Positions 36,561-45,348 of a DNA stretch of 64,000 nt are shown in pieces. The DNA is from Flavobacterium panacagri. GTDB taxonomy: Bacteria; Bacteroidota; Bacteroidia; Flavobacteriales; Flavobacteriaceae. The translations under genes were made by a program, and so were the position numbers. How positions within the stretch are numbered: position 1 is the first letter of the stretch; every line of letters starts with the position of its first letter. The stretch spans positions 5,912,099-5,976,098 of the forward strand of contig NZ_CP119766.1 of the NCBI RefSeq assembly GCF_030378165.1. Reading direction: 5' to 3'. The notes under the pieces were generated by a model, which saw only the letters and a list, made by a program, of their open reading frames with translations, searched no databases and had not been told where the DNA came from.

Positions 36561-37517
36561 ATGGACAATCAAGATAAATTATTCGATAAAATAAAACAAG
36601 CTTCGCAAAATGCCGAGTTTAAAGACTTTCCAGGAATGGAAAAAGTCTGGTCGCGCGTAGAAGACAAACTGGACAAAAAGGAAGATAAAAAGACAATTGT
36701 ATTGTGGAAAAAAATTGCTGTTGTGGCTTCTCTTCTTTTATTAATCTCTTTGGGTTCACAATTTTTACATACCAATAAAGAGGATATAAACGAAACTCCA
36801 AAAGTTGTAGTTAACGAAAAAGTTAACATTGAAAACCCTGCTGCAGAAAAAAATGAAACAGTTGTCTCTTCAGATACACCATTAGTTCCAAAAGAAGAAG
36901 TGGCTAAAATTCTAGACCAGCAGATCAAACAGCAGGAAAAAGTAGCAGTGCATGAAACTCAAGCTATTCCAAAAGCAATTGCTCCTCCGCCAGTTGTAAC
37001 TGAAAGAGCCAATTATGACGCTATAATAGTTGCTTCATCGCCAATACGTGCAGAAGAAGACAGTAATACAGATTCTGAAAAAGAAGTAACTTCTGAAATG
37101 GGGTATTTTAAAAATCCGCAAAGGGAATCTGCTAAAGCTGCTTTTGTTGATAAAAGTACTTCACGAGCTAAAAAAAGCACGCCTTTAGTAGTCCTTAACG
37201 GAAATGCAATGGCGCATAGCAATGATGCCAAAAAAGACAAAATGATGCAAAGTGAACTTCCGAATCTAAATCCAGAAAATGTCGATTCATTAGTAGTTTT
37301 GGAAGAACCATTATACATCATTGACGGAGTTTATTATTCTGAAAATGATTTATTTGGCAAAAATCCAACAAGTCCTTATGCACCTTTAGACAAACAAGAC
37401 ATTAAAACCATAACCATTTTGCAAGACCTTGAAGCCACTGAAAAATATGGCGAAAAAGGTAAAAAAGGAGTTGTCATTATCACCACAAAAACAGGAAAAC
37501 CAGCTCCGAAAAAATAA
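36561..37517 (+). CDS. Anti-sigma-like membrane protein with C-terminal TonB-plug module
   Basis: This 318-residue protein has a cytosolic N-terminus (~45 residues, FPGMEKVWSRVEDKLDKKED), one membrane helix (WKKIAVVASLLLLISLG) and a periplasmic tail. The tail ends in a TonB-receptor-plug-like module, with LYIIDGVYY near residue 251, then ITILQDLEATEKYGEKGKKG and VVIITTKTG. The family normally shows this module within SusC-type receptors. The gene partners the ECF sigma factor. An anti-sigma role is inferred from position and topology; no zinc-binding anti-sigma motif is seen. Confidence 0.8.
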   Translation: MDNQDKLFDKIKQASQNAEFKDFPGMEKVWSRVEDKLDKKEDKKTIVLWKKIAVVASLLLLISLGSQFLHTNKEDINETPKVVVNEKVNIENPAAEKNETVVSSDTPLVPKEEVAKILDQQIKQQEKVAVHETQAIPKAIAPPPVVTERANYDAIIVASSPIRAEEDSNTDSEKEVTSEMGYFKNPQRESAKAAFVDKSTSRAKKSTPLVVLNGNAMAHSNDAKKDKMMQSELPNLNPENVDSLVVLEEPLYIIDGVYYSENDLFGKNPTSPYAPLDKQDIKTITILQDLEATEKYGEKGKKGVVIITTKTGKPAPKK

Positions 37518-37587
37518 TCTCATGCTTTGTCAAAGTCTGTAGCTTTAACAAAGCAAAACCCAAACATTAACTCTAAAACTTATTATC

Positions 37588-37929
37588 ATGAAAAATCTAA
37601 AACTTATTTCATCAGCCATTGCTATGCTAATATATTTCGCAGGCATGGCACAAGAAAGAACGGTTACTGGAATTATTTCAGATAAGAATGGAGCCCTTCC
37701 TGGAGTTAATGTATCAATTAAAGAAAATAAAAGATCAACACTAACCGATTTTGATGGCAAGTATGCTATAAAAGTTAAAAAAAGGGATACTCTTATTTTT
37801 AGCTTCAAAGGTTTAAAAACCGAAACAATGATATTAAAAGAAAAAAACATTATCAATTTAATAATGGTGGATTCTTTAGAAATAAAAGACCTAACTCCTT
37901 TCCTCTGTTATCCTCGAAGAAGGCAATGA
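37588..37929 (+). CDS. Truncated CarboxypepD_reg protein, duplicate of the next gene's N-terminus
   Basis: The 113-residue product has a signal peptide and a single CarboxypepD_reg-like domain (TGIISDKNGALPGVNVSIKE, LTDFDGKYAIKVKK). Its first ~70 bases plus the upstream sequence are almost identical to those of the gene at 37985, showing a recent tandem duplication. The copy stops right after the domain, at LIMVDSLEIKDL, with an unrelated tail. It could be a decaying fragment or a functional small exported domain. Confidence 0.75.
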   Translation: MKNLKLISSAIAMLIYFAGMAQERTVTGIISDKNGALPGVNVSIKENKRSTLTDFDGKYAIKVKKRDTLIFSFKGLKTETMILKEKNIINLIMVDSLEIKDLTPFLCYPRRRQ

Positions 37930-37984
37930 TTTTCACAATCTAGACCATTAAAAATCAAAACATTAATTCTTAAAACTTATTATC

Positions 37985-40153
37985 ATGAAAAGTCTAAAAC
38001 TTATTTCATCAGCCATTGCTATGCTTATATGTTTTGTAAGCATGGCGCAAGAAAGAACGATTACTGGAATCATTTCAGACAAATCCCAACAGTTGCTTCC
38101 GGGCGTAAACATTTTGAATCAGAATTCAAAAGTAAACGCCACAAGTGATTTCGATGGAAAATACAGCATTAAAGCTAAAACAGGAGACATGTTAGTTTTC
38201 AGTTTTATTGGATTTGAAACGCAAAGCCAAAAAGTTCAAAATTCAAATACAATTAATATACGATTAAATGAATACAACCAAACATTAAGCGAAGTTGTTG
38301 TAGTTGGCTACGGCACGAATAGTTCGGAATATGAAGACCGTAGTTATGCGCGTGCCGAAAGAAAAAAAGAAAAAAGAGATCTTTCTCAAGCAATACAAGG
38401 AAAAGTCGCTGGAGTTCAGGTTCAAAATAGTGTTGGATATGTTGCTGCTCCAAAACAAAGTTTTAAAATGCCAAGAGAATCTCCTTCCCTACCTCCAAAA
38501 AATGAACCTTTATATATTATTGATGGAGTTCCTGCAAAAGCCAATCAAATGGCAAAAATTAATCCGAATGATATTGATAATGTTTCGGTTTTAAAAGATC
38601 AAGCGGCGACTTCGATTTATGGAAGTAAAGCTTCAAATGGCGTTGTTGTTATTTCTACTAAAAATAACCTTTATAAAAACCTTTCAGAAAAGGAATTAGA
38701 TCAAAAATTAAACATTGTTCCAATTCCTGCTGAACCATCTCAAGAAGATTATGACTCTTTTGTAGAAAATGCTTTTGAAAGTCCAAAAACAGCACCGCTT
38801 TCTACTTTTTCTATTGATGTTGATAATGCTTCTTATACGAATATCAGACGTTTTTTAAATAATGGACAGCAAGTTCCAAAAGATGCCGTTCGTGTAGAAG
38901 AAATGGTTAATTTTTTCAAATACACTTATCCACAGCCAAAAAACGAACATCCCTTTTCGATCAATACAGAAGTGAGCGATTCGCCTTGGAATGCAAATAA
39001 TAAAATCCTAAAAATTGGTTTGCAGGGAAAAAATATTCCTACTGATGATTTACCTGCTTCAAATCTTGTTTTTCTGATTGATGTTTCGGGATCAATGAGC
39101 GACATGAACAAATTGCCTTTACTAAAACAATCTTTAAAAATATTGGTTAACGAATTACGTCCAAAAGATAAAGTGGCCATTGTAGTTTATGCGGGTGCTG
39201 CAGGAATGGTTTTGCCACCAACTTCTGGTGACGAGAAAAAAACAATTATCGACGCTTTAGATAAATTACAATCTGGAGGAAGCACGGCTGGAGGAGCTGG
39301 AATTGAACTGGCTTACAAAACGGCGACAGAAAATTTTATTAAAGGAGGAAACAATCGTGTAATTCTAGCAACTGACGGCGATTTTAACGTAGGAAGCTCT
39401 TCTAATACTGACATGGAAAAGCTAATCGAAGAGAAAAGAAAAACAGGCGTTTTCTTAACTTGTTTAGGTTATGGAATGGGCAATTACAAAGACAGTAAAA
39501 TGGAAATTCTGGCCGATAAAGGAAATGGAAATTACGCGTACATCGACAACATTCAGGAAGCGAATCGTTTTTTAGGAAAAGAATTTAAAGGTTCAATGTT
39601 TGCTATCGCGAAAGATGTAAAAATCCAGATTGAATTCAACCCCAAACAAGTGCAATCGTATCGTTTGATTGGTTATGAAAATAGAAAACTGCGTCCAGAA
39701 GACTTTAAAAATGATGCCATTGATGCTGGAGAATTAGGAAGTAATCATACCGTAACGGCTTTGTATGAAATTATCCCTGCTGGTGTAAAAAGCGATTATT
39801 TAACAGCACAAACAGATGATTTAAAATACACTAAAACGGAAACCAATTCTAGTAATTACAGCAATGAATTGGCAACAGTAAAATTCCGTTACAAAAAACC
39901 TGATGGCGAAAAAAGCATCGAAATGGTTCAGGTAATCGAGAATAAATCAATTGCTTTGAATAAGGCGAGTGATGATATGAAATTTAGTACTGCGGTAGCT
40001 TGGTTCGGATTGAAATTAAGAGATTCAAAATTAATTGCTGACAAATCATCAGAAGAAATTGCAAAACTGGCAAAACAAGGAAATTCAAATGATGGCGAAG
40101 GTTACAAAGCGGAGTTTATTCGTTTGGTGGAAGGTGCAAAACAATTTAATTAA
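37985..40153 (+). CDS. vWA-domain protein with CarboxypepD_reg and plug modules (YfbK-like)
   Basis: The 722-residue protein has a signal peptide (SAIAMLICFVSMAQ), a CarboxypepD_reg domain (25-95) and a TonB-plug-like module (about 135-228: LYIIDGVPAKANQMAKINP and NVSVLKDQAATSIYG). A YfbK N-terminal unit (TFSIDVDNASYTNIRRFLN) and a von Willebrand A domain follow, with MIDAS DVSGSMSD near residue 365, then a YfbK C-terminal unit. It is probably a periplasmic or surface-attached metal-dependent adhesion or scaffold protein. There is no barrel, unlike normal plug-bearing receptors. It is likely regulated by the ECF pair upstream. Confidence 0.85.
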   Translation: MKSLKLISSAIAMLICFVSMAQERTITGIISDKSQQLLPGVNILNQNSKVNATSDFDGKYSIKAKTGDMLVFSFIGFETQSQKVQNSNTINIRLNEYNQTLSEVVVVGYGTNSSEYEDRSYARAERKKEKRDLSQAIQGKVAGVQVQNSVGYVAAPKQSFKMPRESPSLPPKNEPLYIIDGVPAKANQMAKINPNDIDNVSVLKDQAATSIYGSKASNGVVVISTKNNLYKNLSEKELDQKLNIVPIPAEPSQEDYDSFVENAFESPKTAPLSTFSIDVDNASYTNIRRFLNNGQQVPKDAVRVEEMVNFFKYTYPQPKNEHPFSINTEVSDSPWNANNKILKIGLQGKNIPTDDLPASNLVFLIDVSGSMSDMNKLPLLKQSLKILVNELRPKDKVAIVVYAGAAGMVLPPTSGDEKKTIIDALDKLQSGGSTAGGAGIELAYKTATENFIKGGNNRVILATDGDFNVGSSSNTDMEKLIEEKRKTGVFLTCLGYGMGNYKDSKMEILADKGNGNYAYIDNIQEANRFLGKEFKGSMFAIAKDVKIQIEFNPKQVQSYRLIGYENRKLRPEDFKNDAIDAGELGSNHTVTALYEIIPAGVKSDYLTAQTDDLKYTKTETNSSNYSNELATVKFRYKKPDGEKSIEMVQVIENKSIALNKASDDMKFSTAVAWFGLKLRDSKLIADKSSEEIAKLAKQGNSNDGEGYKAEFIRLVEGAKQFN

Positions 40154-40162
40154 TTACTGACA

Positions 40163-40525
40163 ATGAAAACTATAAACCTTCTTTTATTCTTTTTTCTGTT
40201 TAGTTATGTGGCAAAGGCGCAAGATAAATCTGCTTCTAAACCAACAAAAGACACGATTCGTGAGACAAAGATTTCATCTATTACAGAACCTAAGCCTGTT
40301 CAACCTACTAAAATCATAATATGTGCTCCTTCTAAATCTGAGCTTATGCAAATTGTATACGTTTTAGACGGAAAGATTATTGACAAAGTAGAATTTAGTA
40401 AAATCAATCCCAAAACTATTGAATCTGTAAAGGCGTTAAAGATGAACGAAGCAAAATCAATTTATGGAGAACGAGGAGCAAACGGAGCAATTATTCTGAC
40501 CAGTAAAAAAATAAACCAAAAATAA
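40163..40525 (+). CDS. Standalone plug-like exported protein
   Basis: The 120-residue product has a signal peptide (LLLFFFLFSYVAKAQ) followed by a linker and one TonB-plug-like module: VYVLDGKIIDKVEFSKINPK and VKALKMNEAKSIYGERGANG, ending AIILTSKK. It is 9 bases downstream of the vWA gene, so cotranscription is almost certain. It repeats the module found in the anti-sigma-like and vWA proteins, but alone. The exact function is unknown. Confidence 0.78.
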   Translation: MKTINLLLFFFLFSYVAKAQDKSASKPTKDTIRETKISSITEPKPVQPTKIIICAPSKSELMQIVYVLDGKIIDKVEFSKINPKTIESVKALKMNEAKSIYGERGANGAIILTSKKINQK

Positions 40526-40557
40526 TTTCTATTCTACAATAGGTGTTTAATATTCTT

Positions 40558-40616
40558 AGTCCAAATCGTAAATTACAATAATTAATAAATATTGTATTAC
40601 ATTTGGGCTTTTTTCA
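40558..40616 (+). terminator. Terminator of the sigma/plug cluster
   Basis: AGTCCAAAT...TTACAATA on the left and ATTGTA...CATTTGGGCT on the right form an imperfect long stem, followed by TTTTTT. It ends transcription after the 40163 gene and lies before the true start of the following gene. Confidence 0.7.
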
Positions 40617-40639
40617 AAATATTAATTTTTTATACTCGT

Positions 40640-41227
40640 ATGAACCCTATTTTAAGCCAAAATCTATTTTTAGTAAAAGAACATGTCGGAATGTTTAAAG
40701 CTGCTAACAACTACGACATTTACGATCCGCAGACAAATCAAATTATTATGAACTGCCGTGAAAACAATCTTGGTTTCTTTACCAAAGTATTGCGTTTTAC
40801 AGATTATAAAAGAGCTACTCCATTTAATATTGAAATCACAACAGCATCTGGCGAAAAGATAATTACTGTAAGAAGAGGCGTTGCCATCTTTAGATCGACA
40901 GTGGAAGTCCTTGACGAAAAAGATCGTTTGATTGGAACTTTCAAACAAAAATTCTTTTCTATAGGAGGAAAATTTGAAATCTTAGATAAAAATGAAAGAC
41001 CTGTTGCTACTTTACAAGGAAAATGGACAGGATGGGATTTTAAATTCTCTCATGAAAACAAACAATTGGCTCAAGTAAATAAAAAATGGGCGGGATTAGG
41101 AAAAGAGTTTTTTACAAGTGCTGATAATTACGTTCTTCAAATTGAAGAGAATGTAGCTGCTGACAGTCCATTGAGACAATTGATTTTAGGAGCTGTCATG
41201 TGCATTGACATGGTTCTGAAAGAATAA
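40640..41227 (+). CDS. Scramblase/LURP1-related family protein
   Basis: The 195-residue protein (ATG at 40640; an in-frame extension from 40592 lies in the terminator and is rejected) shows the tubby-like fold pattern of the scramblase/LURP family. Segments include LVKEHVGMFKAANNYDIYD, VRRGVAIFRSTVEVLDEKD, LIGTFKQKFFSIGGKFEILD and LQGKWTGWDFKF, ending in a hydrophobic helix (LILGAVMCIDMVL). Bacterial members are unexplored; phospholipid association is the family expectation. It stands alone with no gene partner. Confidence 0.8.
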   Translation: MNPILSQNLFLVKEHVGMFKAANNYDIYDPQTNQIIMNCRENNLGFFTKVLRFTDYKRATPFNIEITTASGEKIITVRRGVAIFRSTVEVLDEKDRLIGTFKQKFFSIGGKFEILDKNERPVATLQGKWTGWDFKFSHENKQLAQVNKKWAGLGKEFFTSADNYVLQIEENVAADSPLRQLILGAVMCIDMVLKE

Positions 41228-41342
41228 CGAAAAGTTGTTAAACTTAGATTAAGAAAATATTTTAAAGCATTATTTTAGTTTGCAAAAGCTTATTTTTGTA
41301 AGACTTAAAATGATGCTTTCTGCATTTCAAAAAATTACCATC

Positions 41343-42059
41343 ATGACCGACTTAAAAAATAAAAATGCATTAATTACTGGTGCTGGAAAAGGAATTGGAA
41401 AAGCTGTTGCCATTGCTTTGGCAAAAGAAGGTGTAAACCTTATTTTAGTTTCTAGAACCAAAAGTGATATTGACCAATTGGCAGAAGAAACTTCAAAACT
41501 AGGCGTAAAAACTTTGGCTCTTTCTGCTGATGTTTCTGATATTAATTCTATCAATTCGGCCGTTGAAAAAGCAATCGCCGAATTTAAAAGTATTGACATT
41601 CTAATCAACAGCGCTGGAATTGCTTCTTTTGGAAAATTCTTAGAATTAGAACCGGAAGCCTGGGAAAGAATTATCCAAGTAAACTTAATGGGAACGTATT
41701 ACACCACTCGCGCCGTTATTCCAAATATGATCGAAAGACAAACTGGAGATATTATTAATATTTCTTCAACTGCAGGTTTAAACGGAAACGCTTTAACAAG
41801 TGCTTACAGCGCTTCTAAATTTGCAGTTTTAGGTTTAACCGATTCTTTAATGCAGGAAATGAGAAAACACAATATTCGTGTTACAGCTTTAACGCCAAGT
41901 ACTGTTGCGACAGACATGGCAAAAGACTTAAACCTTACTGACGGAAACCCAGAAAAAGTAATGCAGTCTGAAGACATGGCCGATTTAATTATCGCTCAGT
42001 TAAAATTAAACCGAAGAGTATTTATCAAAAATAGCAGTATTTGGTCTACTAATCCTTAA
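41343..42059 (+). CDS. 3-oxoacyl-ACP reductase-like SDR
   Basis: A 238-residue classical SDR, starting at ATG 41343 before [19 protein letters not shown] (NAD(P) motif TGxxxGIG). It has NSAG at the fourth strand and the catalytic Ser-Tyr-Lys in SSTAGLNG and [10 protein letters not shown]. The family covers FabG and many dehydrogenases, so substrate is unclear. An in-frame extension upstream exists, but lies on a -7-like element (TATTTTTG at 41291). No neighbour hints at the pathway. Confidence 0.9.
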   Translation: MTDLKNKNALITGAGKGIGKAVAIALAKEGVNLILVSRTKSDIDQLAEETSKLGVKTLALSADVSDINSINSAVEKAIAEFKSIDILINSAGIASFGKFLELEPEAWERIIQVNLMGTYYTTRAVIPNMIERQTGDIINISSTAGLNGNALTSAYSASKFAVLGLTDSLMQEMRKHNIRVTALTPSTVATDMAKDLNLTDGNPEKVMQSEDMADLIIAQLKLNRRVFIKNSSIWSTNP

Positions 42060-42250
42060 AAAATTCCAATTTTGAAATTCCAAATTCCAATTGCAATTGA
42101 ATTCTGGATTTTAAAATATTAAAGTCTTCAAAAAAATTCTGACCAACTTTGTCAAAGTTTAAAACTTTGACAAAGTTCTAACCAATCCTAAGCTTAAAAT
42201 TTAAATTTCAACCGCAATTGGAATTTGGAATTTAAGTATTGGAATTTAAA
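42060..42250. repeat. Inverted and direct repeats of ATTCCAA/TTGGAATT
   Basis: The left half holds AAATTCCAAATTCCAATTGC and the right half the complementary GCAATTGGAATTTGGAATT, separated by about 105 bases that include TTTGACAAAGTT copies. The whole can fold into a long imperfect stem. The final unit overlaps the first bases before the next gene. Confidence 0.7.
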
Positions 42251-42259
42251 AAAAATACG

Positions 42260-42769
42260 ATGGAACAATATTTAAGACAATTAGTCGAAATAGAATTTCA
42301 GGATAAGAAACAAATCTATAGCGGGTTTTTAATTGATTATTCTGACGATTGGATTTTGCTTCGAAATAACCCGGTAGATTTTATTTTGGATGGTTTTGTT
42401 ATTTTAAGAAATAAAAATATTGAAGCAATTTACCGAGATGAAGGACATATTTTTACAGAAAAAGTTATTCGTTTAAAAGGAATAAACATCAATACAGAAG
42501 ATATTGTACCTATTCAGGATTTAAACTCGATTTTGAACTTTCTTGATCGAAAGTACACTATTTTTCAGCTTGCAAAAAAATCTTCTAAAGCAGTTTATTT
42601 AGGAAAATTAATTTCTCTTACTGAAGAAGAATTGCTAATTGATTTCTTGGAAACAAGAGGCAAATTTGGAGGGGAATTAGGTTTTAATCCAGAAAAAATT
42701 CGAGTTATTGAATTTGATACTGATTATATTAATTCTTTGAAATTGGTGGTTTCTGAGGATCAGAAATAG
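42260..42769 (+). CDS. Hypothetical protein with Sm-like beta-strand pattern
   Basis: The 169-residue protein, from ATG 42260, begins MEQYLRQLVEIEFQDKKQ and has two similar halves of short strands: IYSGFLIDYSDDWILLRN and VYLGKLISLTEEELLIDFL. This looks like a duplicated Sm-like or SH3-like barrel. A longer frame from TTG at 42239 lies in the repeat. I recognise no described family. The function is open. Confidence 0.65.
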   Translation: MEQYLRQLVEIEFQDKKQIYSGFLIDYSDDWILLRNNPVDFILDGFVILRNKNIEAIYRDEGHIFTEKVIRLKGININTEDIVPIQDLNSILNFLDRKYTIFQLAKKSSKAVYLGKLISLTEEELLIDFLETRGKFGGELGFNPEKIRVIEFDTDYINSLKLVVSEDQK

Positions 42770-42787
42770 ATTTTTCATGTAATAAAA

Positions 42788-42826
42788 AAAAAAACTCATA
42801 GTTTTTCTTTAAAACTATGAGGTTTT
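42788..42826 (+). terminator. Terminator after the 42260 gene
   Basis: AAAACTCATAGTTTT pairs with AAAACTATGAGGTTTT across TCTTT; T run follows. Confidence 0.85.
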
Positions 42827-42827
42827 T

Positions 42828-42917
42828 GTCATTTCGACCGAAGGGAGAAATCGCACTAGAAAATCGACAAAGATTGGCGATTATGCATGTGGAATTTCTC
42901 CCTTAGGTCGAAATGAC
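42828..42917. repeat. GTCATTTCGACC inverted repeat element
   Basis: GTCATTTCGACCGAAGGGAG and following bases at 42828-42851 are matched, inverted, at 42894-42917 with one mismatch in 24. The centre is 42 bases. The element occupies the gap between convergent genes. Confidence 0.9.
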
Positions 42918-42939
42918 AATACTTAGAGTATATTTATTT

Positions 42940-44274
42940 TTAAGCTTCGGCCAATTTATTCAAAAACTCTAAACGAACACTTCCGTCTTCGTCAATTTTT
43001 GTTAAATTGATTTCCTGCAGAGTATTGACCAATTCTGGATTCCAAGGTGTTTTTACTTTTACGTAGTTTTCAGTAAAACCGTGGATGTATCCTTCTTTAT
43101 TTTCACCTTCAAAAAGAACCGTTCTGTTTGTTCCTAATTGGCTTTCGTAAAAAGCACGACGTTTTTTTACTGATAAACCGCGAAGCATTTTACTGCGTTT
43201 TGCCCTTACATTTGAAGGAACAACACCTTCCATATTCGCCGCTTCTGTATTATCTCTTTCTGAATACGTAAAAACGTGTAAATACGAAATATCCAAATCA
43301 TTTAAGAAATGATAGGTTTCTAAGAAATGCTCATCTGTTTCTCCAGGAAAACCAACAATTACATCGACACCAATACAGGCGTGAGGCATTACTTCACGAA
43401 TTTTATTGACACGATCAATATACACTTCACGTAAATAACGACGTTTCATCAACTTCAAAATATCATTACTTCCTGATTGCAACGGAATATGAAAGTGCGG
43501 TACAAAAGTGCGGCTTTTAGAAACAAATTCTATTGTTTCGTTTTTCAATAAATTGGGTTCGATTGAAGAAATTCTTAAACGTTCAATTCCTTCTACTTTA
43601 TCCAATGCCTGAACTAAATCTAAAAAAGTATGTTCGTGTTTTTTATTTCCGAATTCGCCTTTTCCATAATCTCCAATATTTACACCGGTTAAAACAATTT
43701 CACGGATATTCTGCGCTGAGATTTCTTTGGCATTTTTCAATACATTTTCTAAAGCATCACTTCTAGAAATTCCTCTTGCTAATGGAATGGTACAATAGGT
43801 ACATTTGTAATCACAACCATCCTGCACTTTTAAAAATGCTCTGGTACGATCTCCGATAGAATAACTTCCTACATAGAAATCGGCTTCAGCAATTTCGCAG
43901 GAATGAACTTCACCCATATCGTTCTTGCTCAAATCATGGATATAGTCTGTGATTTTGAATTTTTCTGTAGCTCCCAAAACCAAGTCTACTCCATCAACTG
44001 ATGCGAGTTCTTCTGGTTTTAATTGTGCATAACAACCAACAGCGGCAACAAAAGCTTTTTCATTCAGCTTCATTGCTTTTTTGACAACCTGTTTAAATTG
44101 TTTATCGGCATTTTCTGTTACAGAGCAGGTATTAATGACATAAATATCTGCAACATCTTCAAAATCGACGCGGTCAAAACCTTCGTCATTAAAACTTCTG
44201 GCAATTGTAGAGGTTTCTGAAAAATTCAGTTTACAACCCAGCGTGTAAAAGGCTACTTTTTTTCTATTTTCCAT
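42940..44274 (-). CDS. mtaB: tRNA t6A37 methylthiotransferase MtaB
   Basis: MtaB adds a methylthio group to t6A37 of ANN-decoding tRNAs using two 4Fe-4S clusters. In the 444-residue protein the N-terminal cluster cysteines are C14, C50 and C81 (TLGCKLNFSE, VINTCSVT, AVGCYAQ), and the radical-SAM CxxxCxxC is GCDYKCTYCTIP with C154, C158 and C161. The C-terminal TRAM-like region follows (RTVLFEGENKEGYIHGFTEN). This order and the KLNFSET opening favour MtaB over MiaB. It is convergent with the 42260 gene. Confidence 0.95.
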   Translation of the reverse strand: MENRKKVAFYTLGCKLNFSETSTIARSFNDEGFDRVDFEDVADIYVINTCSVTENADKQFKQVVKKAMKLNEKAFVAAVGCYAQLKPEELASVDGVDLVLGATEKFKITDYIHDLSKNDMGEVHSCEIAEADFYVGSYSIGDRTRAFLKVQDGCDYKCTYCTIPLARGISRSDALENVLKNAKEISAQNIREIVLTGVNIGDYGKGEFGNKKHEHTFLDLVQALDKVEGIERLRISSIEPNLLKNETIEFVSKSRTFVPHFHIPLQSGSNDILKLMKRRYLREVYIDRVNKIREVMPHACIGVDVIVGFPGETDEHFLETYHFLNDLDISYLHVFTYSERDNTEAANMEGVVPSNVRAKRSKMLRGLSVKKRRAFYESQLGTNRTVLFEGENKEGYIHGFTENYVKVKTPWNPELVNTLQEINLTKIDEDGSVRLEFLNKLAEA

Positions 44275-44761
44275 AATTTGTCTTAAATTAATGAAATCGT
44301 TGTCAAAAAATTTAAGGCTGCAAATTTACAAACAATATTCATTAAAAGAAAGCGATTAATTTACTTCGAATCAATAATTTGCGTCTAATGTTAATTTAGA
44401 AACATTCCAAAAACGTTTAACATATTCTTTTTTTTTCTAAAACAGAACTTTTCAGAACTCTATTTTTAACGATTCAATAAGAATAAAATGACAAAATAAT
44501 CGATTAAATGCAAATTTTATCGATTAAGTACATTTTTTAGCGTTATAAATTCAAAATTTCTTACATTTACTTTTGTTATAATTCTTGGGTAAATTAAATT
44601 GCGATTTAAGAATTTTAACACGCTTAAATTAATTTAATAATAATTCAGGCATAACAATTTTGAATTTTAACCGTTATGTTGTTGTTTTGTGTTACAAAAT
44701 GAAATGGGAAAGCCGAAAACCAAAGAGAGTAGGCAACAATTATAATAACAAATACCACTTT
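44275..44761. other. Long intergenic region with direct ATCGATTAA repeats
   Basis: This 487-base gap carries no convincing gene. It contains two ATCGATTAA direct repeats at 44499-44507 and 44519-44527, a weaker AACGATTCAATAA upstream, and a -7-like TACTTTTG at 44568-44575. Together these look like the control region of the exported protein gene that begins at 44762. Confidence 0.5.
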
Positions 44762-45280
44762 ATGAAAGCATTTTTACCCACAATCTGCTTGATGTTCTTA
44801 ACCATTTTTAGTTCGCAAGCGCAGACTAATGCTCCTGCAGCAAATCCATTCCCTACTATCAGTACATTAACAACTTGGGCTAGCTTCAATTCGCAGCAGC
44901 AATTTGATGTCGCTATTCGTGCAGTTGGTTTTAAATTTGAAGTTAAAGAACCAGGAGAAGGCTCTACAGCTTATACTTATATTCGTAAAGTAACTGTAAA
45001 TGATGTTAACTATACAGACAGAATCGTTTATAGAATTACTAACAATAACTCTGCAAGTATTATTTCATTAGTAACTGCTTCTACAGATTTAGTGAGTTTG
45101 TATACTCCACAGTTGGCTTCATTTAAAAACAATAACTGCAAAACAGAAATGTCTAAAGACAAAAACACTACTTGCAGCTGTTACGAAAGCGCAAACTTTG
45201 CGGTTGATCTTTGCGACGAACGTGTAAAATTAACTATGGGTGACGGAAACAAATACTTCGTTTCTGTAGCTAAAAAATAA
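44762..45280 (+). CDS. Exported protein of unknown function
   Basis: The 172-residue protein from ATG 44762 has a signal peptide (KAFLPTICLMFLTIFSSQAQ) with AQ cleavage. The mature chain contains four cysteines in NNCKTEMSKDKNTTCSCYES and DLCDE, suggesting disulphides. Segments such as VAIRAVGFKFEVKEPGEGST and YIRKVTVNDVNYTDRIVYR suggest a beta-rich fold. An extended frame from TTG at 44660 includes 34 extra residues before the signal sequence and is rejected. The upstream control region is unusually long. No family was recognised. Confidence 0.7.
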   Translation: MKAFLPTICLMFLTIFSSQAQTNAPAANPFPTISTLTTWASFNSQQQFDVAIRAVGFKFEVKEPGEGSTAYTYIRKVTVNDVNYTDRIVYRITNNNSASIISLVTASTDLVSLYTPQLASFKNNNCKTEMSKDKNTTCSCYESANFAVDLCDERVKLTMGDGNKYFVSVAKK

Positions 45281-45299
45281 TAATAACTCTGAATTGTTT

Positions 45300-45338
45300 C
45301 CAAATCTTTACTGACTTTGTAAGTATGTAAAGATTTGG
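45300..45338. terminator. Hairpin between convergent genes
   Basis: CCAAATCTTTAC and GTAAAGATTTGG form a perfect 12-base stem with a 15-base loop. No long T run follows, so termination efficiency is uncertain. Confidence 0.6.
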
Positions 45339-45348
45339 AATGCATTTC

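Noticed and set aside
44660..44761. 34-residue extension of the exported protein at 44762
   Set aside because: It would put a charged segment before the signal peptide; the ATG at 44762 gives a normal one.
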